Shown: piece after piece, positions 51,948 to 59,994 of the stretch
Layout: each line of letters starts with the position of its first letter
Numbering within the stretch: position 1 is the stretch's first letter
Source of the DNA: Anaerolentibacter hominis
GTDB taxonomy: Bacteria > Bacillota > Clostridia > Lachnospirales > Lachnospiraceae
Length of the DNA: 64,000 bases
Assembly (NCBI RefSeq): GCF_032380675.1
Contig: NZ_JAWDIX010000003.1
Coordinates: forward strand, 124,001 to 188,000
Direction: 5' to 3'
Notes under the pieces: generated by a model
What the model saw: the letters and a program-made list of their open reading frames with translations, nothing else
What the model was told of the DNA's origin: nothing
Databases searched by the model: none
Translations under genes and position numbers: made by a program

Positions 51948-52057
51948 AAGGGCGGGGACGTTCTTTCTTTTAATTACATACATTTTGGGGGGTATTATTT
52001 TATTGTGGGAAAACACTTTATTTATTTTAAAAGAAAGAACATCCCGGCCCCTCCTTA
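51948..52057. repeat. Large REP-like stem-loop inside the Tad operon
   Basis: Arms GTTCTTTCTTTTAA and TTAAAAGAAAGAAC are perfect and extended by GC-rich blocks (GGGCGGGGAC / ATCCCGGCCCC). They face each other across about 55 bp of AT-rich DNA between the DUF5702 stop and the next gene. No T tract follows, so it may act as an RNA processing or stability element. Confidence 0.65.
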
Positions 52058-54100
52058 ATGATAGGTGCCGCTTAATTCAACATGAACGGTATCTGCTGCC
52101 GGAAAAATAACTGCAATTCCCGGCAGGTTATTCTCCAGGCAGAATACAGCCTGTGCATGGATACCGTAATAGCAGTGATTCCATGTGAATCCTTCAAACT
52201 CCTGAAGTTGTATATTTACCTGAATCAGATTCATACATCTTGAGGTGATAAGTTCCGTTTTCATAGCAAACAGGAACAGGCTGATATAATCCCAATAGCA
52301 CATACTCCCTCTTTGCACACTGTCCGGCAGACGGGCAGCTTTTTCTTTTAGCATTGTCTTATTAAAGAGCAGGATATCGGAAAAGGAAACAGAAAACTGA
52401 TCCGCCTTTTTCACCGCGGGAATACGCTTTTGACTCAGCAGCGAAGAGGTCTCTACCATTGACTCTTCTAGTGCCCAGACCAGAAGAATTGTATGTTTAA
52501 CTGTAAGTACAAGCGGTTTCATACAGGTAAATCCCACAATTGCAGCCGCCATAGCCTCCGCTTTATCTCTGCTGCCCGCATCTTTCAGCAGGCTGATATA
52601 GTTTTGTACCGTGCGGAAAATCAGAATCCGTTCCAGTACTGCAGCCAGGTTCTCCTGATCCGTACTTCTGCCTCCTATCAGGTACTCCTGCTCATAGTCC
52701 AGTCTGTGATTGTCATCATCTGAATCAAGATAATTAGTAAAATGTTCATTGATGTATTCTCCCAGCAGGATCTTATCCTCCATTGTACCGGTAAGTTCTT
52801 CCAGTCGGCTGTTTTCATCCCGGATTCCATCCCGGATATTTTCTGCTGATAAAAAAGGTAAGGCTGAACTACTTTTATTTTTGGAGATTGACTTATCAGA
52901 AAGCGTCTGCCGGTCTTCAACCATAAGGCTTAATATACCTTTACCCAGGGTCGAGGCTAATTTATTCCATTGTCGTACTGTCTTTGCTTCAGTCTTCAGA
53001 CTGGAATAGTCAAATCTCATATCTGCAATGTGATAGTGATAAAAAAGTTCCCGGATTGGTCCCGTTTTATCTTCGGCTGCCCCGGCTGCAAGCTGCTCCA
53101 TACCGGTCAGCAGCCCTAAATTTTCACGCAGGGCGTCCTCCATTTTGTCCGCATTTTCTGCAATTGATCCGAAGTCAGCTTCCATGAGAAACAATCCCTC
53201 TAGTTTATTCGGAATACGCTCCCCCGTCTGTCCCTTGCCTGGTTCGCAGCGCTGAACCGCTTTTTCCAATTCATTAACCTCGGTTTTGAAGTGTTTCAGA
53301 ATAGAAAGAGCCTCTGTGGTCTTAGTCTTAATCTGACGTATAACTGTGCGAAACTGTGTCAGGCCGTCCTCCCGCCCCAGCAGTTCTTCAATGTCGATGT
53401 ACCGGGAGTGCAGTGATTCCCATACTAAATCATTGCCGATACCCTGTCCGGCAGGTGTCAGCGAACCGTAATATAACATCTTGACAAATATAGGTTCTGT
53501 CTTTAATTTCCCGTCGCTTCGGTAACCAGGTCCCTCCTTTCCCATATGGATTCCTTCTACCGCTTCAATAAATTTCAGCAGCAGTTGCCCGGCTTGTTCC
53601 GCCTGTGTTTCCAGCGTACTTTCCGCCTCCATTAATTCTATTGTCTCTTTTTGTTCCGGCAGATCCTTTGTCTGTCCGGCGTTTTTAAGCACTCGTTCTT
53701 TGTTATAATGGTACTTCGTATATTCTTTCGCTTCTTTCAGGAACAGCAGATTTCCATTCTCGGATAAAGGGACCTTTTCTATGATTCTGATTTCGCTGAG
53801 AGTCATGTTAAAAAGGTCCAGACCGGCGCCGCCTTCCGGGTTCATAGATCGCCTGATTGTATCCTCCATGACACTGCGCATTTTTTCTTCCGGCAGTATG
53901 GTTCCAAAAATATGATACTGCTCATAAAGAGGCCGATAATAGTAAGTAAACAGTGTATTTTCCGCATTTAAAAGCTGCCTCTCCCCGTTTCCAGCGGCTG
54001 CTTTTATTCTGGCTGCTTCCAGCAGTGATCCCGTTAGCGCCGCCAGCAGCAGAAAAATAAGGCTTAAGAATACGGTAACACCGCCTTTCTGTCTGTTCAT
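52055..54100 (-). CDS. DUF5702 family protein of the Tad locus
   Basis: A 681-residue protein. The N-terminal segment GGVTVFLSLIFLLLAALTGSLLEAARI (6-32) is a single membrane anchor resembling a TadG-like start. A long, mostly helical, Glu/Leu-rich external domain follows, with an Arg/Tyr-rich FTYYYRPLYEQYHIFG block near 51-66. The function is unknown, but DUF5702 genes regularly lie in Firmicutes tad clusters. It overlaps the Flp pilin gene by four bases (ATGA), so translation is coupled. Confidence 0.85.
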   Translation of the reverse strand: MNRQKGGVTVFLSLIFLLLAALTGSLLEAARIKAAAGNGERQLLNAENTLFTYYYRPLYEQYHIFGTILPEEKMRSVMEDTIRRSMNPEGGAGLDLFNMTLSEIRIIEKVPLSENGNLLFLKEAKEYTKYHYNKERVLKNAGQTKDLPEQKETIELMEAESTLETQAEQAGQLLLKFIEAVEGIHMGKEGPGYRSDGKLKTEPIFVKMLYYGSLTPAGQGIGNDLVWESLHSRYIDIEELLGREDGLTQFRTVIRQIKTKTTEALSILKHFKTEVNELEKAVQRCEPGKGQTGERIPNKLEGLFLMEADFGSIAENADKMEDALRENLGLLTGMEQLAAGAAEDKTGPIRELFYHYHIADMRFDYSSLKTEAKTVRQWNKLASTLGKGILSLMVEDRQTLSDKSISKNKSSSALPFLSAENIRDGIRDENSRLEELTGTMEDKILLGEYINEHFTNYLDSDDDNHRLDYEQEYLIGGRSTDQENLAAVLERILIFRTVQNYISLLKDAGSRDKAEAMAAAIVGFTCMKPLVLTVKHTILLVWALEESMVETSSLLSQKRIPAVKKADQFSVSFSDILLFNKTMLKEKAARLPDSVQRGSMCYWDYISLFLFAMKTELITSRCMNLIQVNIQLQEFEGFTWNHCYYGIHAQAVFCLENNLPGIAVIFPAADTVHVELSGTYH

Positions 54101-54270
54101 CCTATAATATCTTTGCTGTCTTTTGTTATCGTCTTAAACGCTTTCTCGACAATGGATGTAATTTGATTCTTAAAGATCAGAACAAGTCCGATTAAAATTA
54201 CAAGTATTAATATAATTTCTACTACACCTATTGCATCTTCTTCCCTGATAAACCGTTTTATCTCTTCCAT
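54097..54270 (-). CDS. Flp1-type pilin, major pilus subunit candidate
   Basis: A 57-residue protein. The N-terminus MEEIKRFIREEDAIGVVEI has charged residues, then a Gly and the +5-type Glu. A hydrophobic stretch (VVEIILILVILIGLVLIF, 16-33) and a short polar tail, NQITSIVEKAFKT, follow. This is the layout of Flp/Flp1 type IVb pilins, cleaved by TadV-like peptidases after Gly or Ala. It falls between tadC and DUF5702 and overlaps the latter by four bases. A likely cut is before VVEI or near DAIG. Confidence 0.85.
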   Translation of the reverse strand: MEEIKRFIREEDAIGVVEIILILVILIGLVLIFKNQITSIVEKAFKTITKDSKDIIG

Positions 54271-54311
54271 TTTTCATTCACAGCATAACGCCGTGCCCTC
54301 CTCTCTTTCTT

Positions 54312-55625
54312 TTATATTGTTGTAAATGCCGGTATCATAATAATCATGAGCACGATAAATAGCATCATTGTCATGGGGATCAGCAGCTTCGTACTGGCCT
54401 CCTCCCCCTTTTTCCGGACTTCCTCCTGCCGTTCGCTTATCGATTCTTTCCGTTCATAATCCAGCATATCCAGGAGCTCTCTGGTTCCCTTTTTCAAATT
54501 CTGGGAAAGCAGATATGAAAACTTGATATAGGATTGTATTCCGCATCGCCGTCCAAAATTTTCAATCGCTTTCTCAAATGAGCTTCCCCGTTCTATTTCA
54601 TTCCAGGAGGCAAACATCTCCTGATATAGAAATTGTCTTTCTTTATTTTTTTCATATTCCAGCATAATTCTCTGCCATATATTTCTCACCGACAACCCTG
54701 TCCCAAACAGCAGTACAAACAGGTCAATAAACTCCGGATAAGCATTTTTCAGTTCCTTTTCTTTCTTTTTGAGCCCCTCGTCAATCGTGCGCAGCAGACA
54801 ATAGCCCGATATCGGTATCATTAAAATACCTGCTGTCATTAGCTGGGGCAATACTGGTTGCCGGTCTTCAGCTTCATAAGAGACCTGATATTGATTCAAA
54901 GTATCCGGCAGCGCAATCTGATCCTGATCTCTGTTTTCATCCTGCAGACGGAGTATCTTTTCTCTCAGATTTCCAGCCAGAATCTCTTCCTCTGTTCTCA
55001 CCTCCGGAAGCAGAAATAGTTCAAAAACTCTGACCCGGTTCCGTCCCTGACATTCCAGCCTGGCGGCAGCAGTGATTTTTACCCCGGTTTCCGGTATCTG
55101 CTCCTTACGGATACTTCCGTCCCCGCTCAGGTAACCCCCTGGGTCCATCTCCCATCGTACAGAAACCGGGGTACCCGGAATCTGTTCCATGATGTTCAGG
55201 GGATCTGTAATCCTCCCTGCAGAGGGATTTTCTCCGAGCAGTTCTTGTTCAAGATAGGAAACTCCGTTATCCAGGAACTTTCTTACCTCCTCGTCCGTAT
55301 ATTCTCTCTCTTCCAGTTCTACCGTAACCGGCGTACGAATCATCTGATCTTTTTCTTTTAACACGGCGGTAAAGGAGACCGTTGTACAACCCATTCCCAT
55401 ACCCGGTCTGGAAAGACTGGTCAGCTTCCAGGATTGATCAGCAGATGTTCGGATACCGATCACCGTCAGTAAACCCGCGACTGCGGTTACAATTATGATC
55501 CACCTGCGCACAAGCCCTTTCAAAAAGCGGGATTGCTTATCTCTTTCACCAATAAAAAGCCGGTTTAATTTATCTGACCAGCCTGTGCTGTTAAGAAATC
55601 GTACCAAAAGCTTTTCCGTATCCAC
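54312..55625 (-). CDS. tadC: TadC-like inner-membrane protein with large external insertion
   Basis: A 437-residue protein. The C-terminal half (about 265-437) is a T2SSF/TadC domain with helices near 268-285, 305-320 and 415-436 and the conserved YPEFIDLFVLLFGTGLSVR and GSSFEKAIENFGRR blocks. The N-terminal helix is at 41-59. Between them lies a ~200-residue domain, predicted external, with beta-rich, Glu-rich sequence, which ordinary TadC (about 300 residues) lacks. The start is GTG at 55625 with GGAGG close upstream. It follows tadB by eight bases. Confidence 0.85.
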   Translation of the reverse strand: MDTEKLLVRFLNSTGWSDKLNRLFIGERDKQSRFLKGLVRRWIIIVTAVAGLLTVIGIRTSADQSWKLTSLSRPGMGMGCTTVSFTAVLKEKDQMIRTPVTVELEEREYTDEEVRKFLDNGVSYLEQELLGENPSAGRITDPLNIMEQIPGTPVSVRWEMDPGGYLSGDGSIRKEQIPETGVKITAAARLECQGRNRVRVFELFLLPEVRTEEEILAGNLREKILRLQDENRDQDQIALPDTLNQYQVSYEAEDRQPVLPQLMTAGILMIPISGYCLLRTIDEGLKKKEKELKNAYPEFIDLFVLLFGTGLSVRNIWQRIMLEYEKNKERQFLYQEMFASWNEIERGSSFEKAIENFGRRCGIQSYIKFSYLLSQNLKKGTRELLDMLDYERKESISERQEEVRKKGEEASTKLLIPMTMMLFIVLMIIMIPAFTTI

Positions 55626-55633
55626 AGTCCTCC

Positions 55634-56368
55634 TCACCCGATATTTAATATCTTTTCCTGCAGGAAAAATGCCGTCATATAAAGGAACAGCGCCAGACTC
55701 ATACACAAGATTCCCATAGTATTATGATACAGGGGGTCCAGAAAACCCGGAGAACACAGCCTGAGATACAGAATGATTCCCAGCGGCATCAGACACATAA
55801 TTCTTCCCTCCATACGTTTTGCCGCTACTGCAGTTCGCAGTTCTCTCTTTAGTCCTATTTTGTCCTGAATTACAGAGACAGACGCCTGTATCATCTGTAC
55901 CAGATTCCCTCCTGTACGTTTAGCAATAGAAAACACCTGTGAAAATTGTCTTATTTCCTCCAGACCGCTTCGATTCGCCAGATCCTCTATCGTCCTTTCT
56001 ACCGGTACATTTCTGCCGATCCGGTATAAAATCATCTGAAACTCCTGGATAATATCCGAATCCTGTTCATACAGCAATGCCAGATCTCGGAGAGCTTCCC
56101 TGAAAGCATTCTCAACAGAGTAGCCCGCCCTCAGTGCGGAAGAAATTCCGGTCATGCCATCCATAAAAGTTATCATCAGGTTCCACCTGCGCTGCTCTGC
56201 TTTCTCTCGCTTTTTACGATGAAACCAGAAAAAAAGAAAGGGAAGCAGAAAAAGTACGGCAGGCAGGCTCTGATAGAAAAGCCACCCAATAATCAGAATA
56301 ATACCTGCGCCCTGAAGGAATATCCTGGCACTCTCCCTTGCGCTCAGACGATAACTCTTATAGTCCAT
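55634..56368 (-). CDS. tadB: TadB-like inner-membrane platform protein
   Basis: A 244-residue T2SSF-domain protein. Two helices (about 18-32 and 34-48) precede the conserved cytoplasmic domain (MDGMTGISSALRAGYSVENAFREA, IYRIGRN, FSIAKRTGGNLVQMIQ). Two C-terminal helices (about 194-212 and 219-240) end the protein. It forms the assembly platform with TadC next to the TadA ATPase. It overlaps tadA by 11 bp. Confidence 0.92.
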   Translation of the reverse strand: MDYKSYRLSARESARIFLQGAGIILIIGWLFYQSLPAVLFLLPFLFFWFHRKKREKAEQRRWNLMITFMDGMTGISSALRAGYSVENAFREALRDLALLYEQDSDIIQEFQMILYRIGRNVPVERTIEDLANRSGLEEIRQFSQVFSIAKRTGGNLVQMIQASVSVIQDKIGLKRELRTAVAAKRMEGRIMCLMPLGIILYLRLCSPGFLDPLYHNTMGILCMSLALFLYMTAFFLQEKILNIG

Positions 56369-57449
56369 GGATACTCAGCCCCGCTCTCTGAAGCTTTCCC
56401 ATCTGAACAAATGGATTGGTTGTCCGTTTCAGCTGTCCGCAGATTTTTCCCTCCGCTGTCTCACCCTCCTCGGCAAAGCAGAACAGTGGATTCAGCTCAA
56501 TCTCTCCATCCTGACACTCCAGCACCTCCGTGATCTCCAGTACCTTTCTGCTTCGATCCCGCAGCCTCCCCAGGTGGATAATCAGGTCAAGCGCGGAAGC
56601 GATTTGCTTCCTGACAGCCAGCAAAGGAATCTCCATCCCCATCAGGACCAGGGATTCCAGCCTGCTCAGCATATCCGCGGGGGAATTGGCATGGCCTGTA
56701 CTCAGACTTCCGTCATGGCCTGTATTCAAAGCACTTAACATATCAATGGCCGCGCTGTCCCGGACCTCTCCTACAATGATCCTAGTCGGGCGCATCCTCA
56801 GGCTTGTCTTAATCAGATCCCGTATGGTTATCTCATTCTTCCCCTCCACATTCGAATTGCGCACTTCCATTTTCACCAGGTTCGGAATGTTGTTGATCTG
56901 TAATTCCGCTGAGTCTTCAATCGTTATAATTCGTTCATCCCGGGAAATAAATCCGGCAAGGGCGTTTAAAAAGGTTGTTTTTCCGGACCCTGTTCCGCCG
57001 CTTATAAAGATGTTATACCGTGCTGTAACCAGCAGATTCAGAAAATCAGCCGCTTCCGGCGTGAGAGAGCCAAGCTCGATTAATCTCTCCATTGTCATGC
57101 CCTCGGCCGGGAACTTCCGTATTGTTACAATCGGGCCGTTCAATGCGATACAATCCAGCACAATATTTACCCGCTCCCCTCCCGGCAGCCGTACATCCGC
57201 GATAGGACAGCTTTCATTCACACTGCGGTTTACCCCTGCTGCCATCTGCTGTATAACATCTTCCAGTCTCTGCCTTGATTCAAAACGGCAGTCGGTCTGA
57301 CAGATCTCTCCTCCCCGTTCCACAAAAATATTCTGTGTCCCATTCACCATTATTTCGGTAATCTCTTCATCTTCCAGCAGTTCCTGCAAAACACCGTATC
57401 CGTAAATATCGTGAAATAGGCGCCGGCGTACCTCCATCTTCTTTCCCAC
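56358..57449 (-). CDS. tadA: TadA/CpaF-family assembly ATPase
   Basis: A 363-residue secretion ATPase counted from the GTG at 57449. Walker A is GGTGSGKTT (151-159), the Asp box ERIITIEDSAELQI, Walker B MRPTRIIVGEVRDS and the His box NTGHDGSLSTGHANS. Similarity to TadA N-termini continues in frame upstream to about 57578 (QVYKTVRERIDLGQELSREE). Yet no ATG, GTG or TTG is in frame there, although AGGAGG (57598-57603) and GGAGG (57581-57585) are present. The true start may be a rare codon (ATA at 57578 or ACG at 57587) or a frameshift from the cpaE-like gene. Confidence 0.93.
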   Translation of the reverse strand: MGKKMEVRRRLFHDIYGYGVLQELLEDEEITEIMVNGTQNIFVERGGEICQTDCRFESRQRLEDVIQQMAAGVNRSVNESCPIADVRLPGGERVNIVLDCIALNGPIVTIRKFPAEGMTMERLIELGSLTPEAADFLNLLVTARYNIFISGGTGSGKTTFLNALAGFISRDERIITIEDSAELQINNIPNLVKMEVRNSNVEGKNEITIRDLIKTSLRMRPTRIIVGEVRDSAAIDMLSALNTGHDGSLSTGHANSPADMLSRLESLVLMGMEIPLLAVRKQIASALDLIIHLGRLRDRSRKVLEITEVLECQDGEIELNPLFCFAEEGETAEGKICGQLKRTTNPFVQMGKLQRAGLSIHGL

Positions 57450-57601
57450 GTTTACCGGAGTCTCCCGTCCTGTTTCCAGGATCGTCGAATCTATTACCTC
57501 CAGAAGTTCTTCTCTGGATAACTCCTGCCCCAGATCAATCCGCTCCCGTACAGTTTTGTATACCTGTTCAAAAAATATGTCCTCCGTAAAATCCCCACCT
57601 C

Positions 57602-58567
57602 CTATTCTTCCTTGAGGCGGTCACTCAGAAGCTGTGTACAATCCTCTAATTCAGCCTTGCGGCGATGAGGGAATCGAATCAGTTCCAGCTTTGCCAAAAT
57701 CGAGTCCAGTCCCTCCTGGGCAAGCGTTCTCTGAAATACCTGAATGCTGGTCATCGCATCCTCCTCCCCATACGGAATATACACCTGATCTGACAAATCC
57801 ATGAGAGCGATTGTGCTCTCTCCAAAACTTCCCGCCTCTATAATGACAACATCGTAGTCACCGCCCTGTCTGAGTTCCTGGATAAGCATCCCGTAATCTC
57901 TGGCTCCCAGCTCCTCCAGATCTTTGAAGTGAGAAACCGGAGCAATATAATACAGCTGATCCATTCTGTTTACCAGCGACTGGAGCCTTACAATAAGGTT
58001 GCTGCTGCGCTGTTTTATATAATAAATCAGTTCTGACATCCCTCCGTTCCCATTCTCCATATCACTCGACGGAAAGACATTAAGATTCAGATAGAGCGTA
58101 TCCTTTTCCTTCGCATAGGCCTGTCCCAGCGCAATGGAAAAGATGGTTCTCTCCCTGCCTCCTTCCGGTGAGAAAACCGTATATATCCTGGTCTTCTGAC
58201 TTCTTGCAGCAGCCAGGACAGGTAAATCTGCGTGAAAGGTTCCGTAGAAATCCAGTATGGCCCTCATAATCTCTTCCATAGACTGAAACTTGTAGATGAC
58301 AGGGTAATCACTTCCTTCCCTCACCCACATTCCCTCGGAAAGGACAAGCACATGTCCGATCCGGGTCCTGTCCAGACCTGCAAGAATATCGGTATCGACA
58401 GTGAGCAGCAGGTCAATAAACTCCCGGGCACAGTAATCCGCAAGCTTCTTTGCGTCCGTAAATACTCTGGTCTCCAAAAGAAACTGTTTCTTCCGGTTTA
58501 CATATTCCAGAAAACGGTTCACATAATCTTCTTCATAGTCAAAAATAGCCAGAATTCCTCTTTTCAA
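57602..58567 (-). CDS. CpaE-like P-loop protein with degenerate Walker A
   Basis: A 321-residue protein. An N-terminal receiver-like domain (about 1-110) is followed by a MinD/ParA-type fold (about 125-321) with VVIIEAGSFGES as the Walker B-like block. The expected KGGxGKT Walker A is SPEGGRERT (133-141), lacking the Lys and Gly, so nucleotide binding is doubtful. CpaE-like proteins position Tad machines. I chose TTG at 58567 with GGGGAG six bases upstream. It follows the prepilin peptidase gene by 13 bp. Confidence 0.85.
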   Translation of the reverse strand: MKRGILAIFDYEEDYVNRFLEYVNRKKQFLLETRVFTDAKKLADYCAREFIDLLLTVDTDILAGLDRTRIGHVLVLSEGMWVREGSDYPVIYKFQSMEEIMRAILDFYGTFHADLPVLAAARSQKTRIYTVFSPEGGRERTIFSIALGQAYAKEKDTLYLNLNVFPSSDMENGNGGMSELIYYIKQRSSNLIVRLQSLVNRMDQLYYIAPVSHFKDLEELGARDYGMLIQELRQGGDYDVVIIEAGSFGESTIALMDLSDQVYIPYGEEDAMTSIQVFQRTLAQEGLDSILAKLELIRFPHRRKAELEDCTQLLSDRLKEE

Positions 58568-58580
58568 AGGCAATCTCCCC

Positions 58581-59084
58581 TCAAAGCCCTCTCTGAAAAA
58601 TAATCCAGTAGATGGTCCCCGCCGCGATTGCCGCACTGAATGGAATTACAGCAGACCTGTCCCTTCTATTTATCTCATAGGGCTTCCATTTTCTGTTTAA
58701 AAATGTGTTGAAACTGTAAATCTTAAGATAGCGCAGATAAGATCTCAGATCCCTCCGCCTGATTAAATGAATAATAGACATCAGACCTCCCGCCGCAAAG
58801 ACAGGCAGCATGATGCTGATGACGGCAGAACCGCCATAGAAACCGCCGATTACAGAAAACAGCTTAAGGTCTCCCGCACCGACCGCATGAATCGTGAAAA
58901 GTAAAAAAAGTAAAACCACCGGAACAACAGCTCCGGCGAGCCAGAACAGGCTTCCCCGCCACCCCGCTTCCCATATTCGGAAAAGCAGTCCCAGTGAAAG
59001 GCCGATGCCAATCCAGCCATTATGTATCCGATATTTCCGCACATCCTCTGCGGCTGCGATAAGGACAATACCGATCACGCACAA
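58581..59084 (-). CDS. A24-family prepilin peptidase (CpaA/TadV-like)
   Basis: A 167-residue membrane protease. The first catalytic Asp lies in AAEDVRKYRIHNGWIG (about 10-25) and the second in VGAGDLKLF (GxGD). Six hydrophobic helices are spread along the protein. It would cleave and mature the Flp pilin and pseudopilins. It is the first gene of the Tad operon. The start is uncertain: a TTG at 59084 is 15 bases after GGAGG, and an ATG right after the site is out of frame. Confidence 0.88.
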   Translation of the reverse strand: MCVIGIVLIAAAEDVRKYRIHNGWIGIGLSLGLLFRIWEAGWRGSLFWLAGAVVPVVLLFLLFTIHAVGAGDLKLFSVIGGFYGGSAVISIMLPVFAAGGLMSIIHLIRRRDLRSYLRYLKIYSFNTFLNRKWKPYEINRRDRSAVIPFSAAIAAGTIYWIIFQRGL

Positions 59085-59122
59085 GTCTTTCGTATCATTC
59101 CTCCTTCGTTTGATGTATTCCT

Positions 59123-59152
59123 ATCATAGTACGGGACATCAAATATTGTCAA
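59123..59152 (-). promoter_or_regulatory. Sigma-A promoter of the Tad operon
   Basis: On the minus strand, TTGACA (59147-59152) and TATGAT (59123-59128) are 18 bp apart, about 40 bp before the first Tad gene and just past bofA. All genes from 59084 down to 47723 run the same way with short gaps, so this may drive an 11-kb operon. Confidence 0.75.
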
Positions 59153-59163
59153 TGAGTGAATTT

Positions 59164-59430
59164 TCACAAAACAAAATAGGAAATTCCGTATAAAAGTGCC
59201 AAACCAGGAACCCCAAGCAGCCCCGATAAAAGAATGGTTAACCCATTGATACCAACACTTAAGACAACACCGTTCATACTTAAAATTGTATTTACAAAAT
59301 AGATCGCTACAATGCCCAAAATACTCCGCAAAATGAAATTTCCGAGCAGCTGTCCCTTTTTCGCAAAGAGAGAAATCACAAATACGACAGCACATACTGC
59401 CAGAAGAATCAAAAAAAGTTTTTCTCCCAT
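59164..59430 (-). CDS. bofA: BofA-family pro-sigma-K processing inhibitor
   Basis: An 88-residue membrane protein with two or three helices (about 4-22, 29-52 and 59-85). The C-terminal signature VGINGLTILLSGLLGVPGLALLYG is that of BofA, which holds the SpoIVFB protease inactive during sporulation in Bacillus. AAAGGA precedes the ATG. In Bacillus, bofA follows dnaX-ebfC-recR-yaaL; here it lies about 23 kb from that operon and diverges from yaaL. Confidence 0.9.
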   Translation of the reverse strand: MGEKLFLILLAVCAVVFVISLFAKKGQLLGNFILRSILGIVAIYFVNTILSMNGVVLSVGINGLTILLSGLLGVPGLALLYGISYFVL

Positions 59431-59598
59431 GGTCTTTGTCCTTTTTGAAACTATTTATTATATTTATATCCTGACTTATCCAGAATATGCATAATCTTCC
59501 TCTCCGGCGCTTATAATAAAAACAACAAGTAAACCGGATTGATACCTTAAGCTGCGGCTTTAAGGACAGGACTGAAAGAAATCAAAGTAAAAGGAGCT

Positions 59599-59637
59599 AT
59601 GCGGACTGCCTCTCTTTCAGCCGATTGGGCAGATTGA
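59599..59637 (+). CDS. Possible 12-codon leader ORF before yaaL
   Basis: ATG at 59599 with AAAGGAG five bases upstream opens the frame MRTASLSADWAD-stop, ending 24 bases before the yaaL ATG, which itself has no good ribosome site. The surrounding 59530-59640 can pair (CTGAAAG with CTTTCAG, CCTTAAGC with GGCTTTAAGG). It may be a leader peptide or a chance frame. Confidence 0.3.
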   Translation: MRTASLSADWAD

Positions 59638-59661
59638 GCAGAGAATAATTCTGTTCAATGC

Positions 59662-59898
59662 ATGACAAAGAAAATGGGACTATTTCGGAAACGGGAAATA
59701 ACAGCGAAAGATACACTGATTGATGAGATTGAACAGACCAAGCGGGCGCTCACGATTGCTTACTCCAATTTTGAGAATGTGAGTGATCCGGATTTGATTG
59801 ACTGTTATATTTATGAGGTAAATGCAGTTCAGAAACGCTATAAATATTTACTACGTATTGCAGAAAACCGCTATGCCGGGCAGAATCAGGGTTCTTAA
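59662..59898 (+). CDS. YaaL family protein (DUF2508)
   Basis: A 78-residue soluble helical protein. The core TLIDEIEQTKRALTIAYSNF, with SDPDLIDCYIYEVNAVQKRY and a C-terminal YLLRIAE helix, fits DUF2508 (YaaL). Its function is unknown, but it is usually located between recR and bofA in Firmicutes. The ribosome site is weak at this ATG. An internal ATG at 59674 is an alternative. Confidence 0.82.
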   Translation: MTKKMGLFRKREITAKDTLIDEIEQTKRALTIAYSNFENVSDPDLIDCYIYEVNAVQKRYKYLLRIAENRYAGQNQGS

Positions 59899-59953
59899 TA
59901 AAATTCGCCAATTATCCTTTTTTATATCTTCTCTTTGCCTTATCTTGTCATAG

Positions 59954-59989
59954 AAAAAGTGTCCGCATTATGCGGACACTTTTTTTGTT
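59954..59989. terminator. Bidirectional terminator between yaaL and glgP
   Basis: AAAAAGTGTCCGCAT and ATGCGGACACTTTTT form a long perfect stem with a minimal TT-type loop, with T tracts on both strands. It ends both yaaL and the convergent glgP gene. Confidence 0.93.
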
Positions 59990-59994
59990 TCCAT

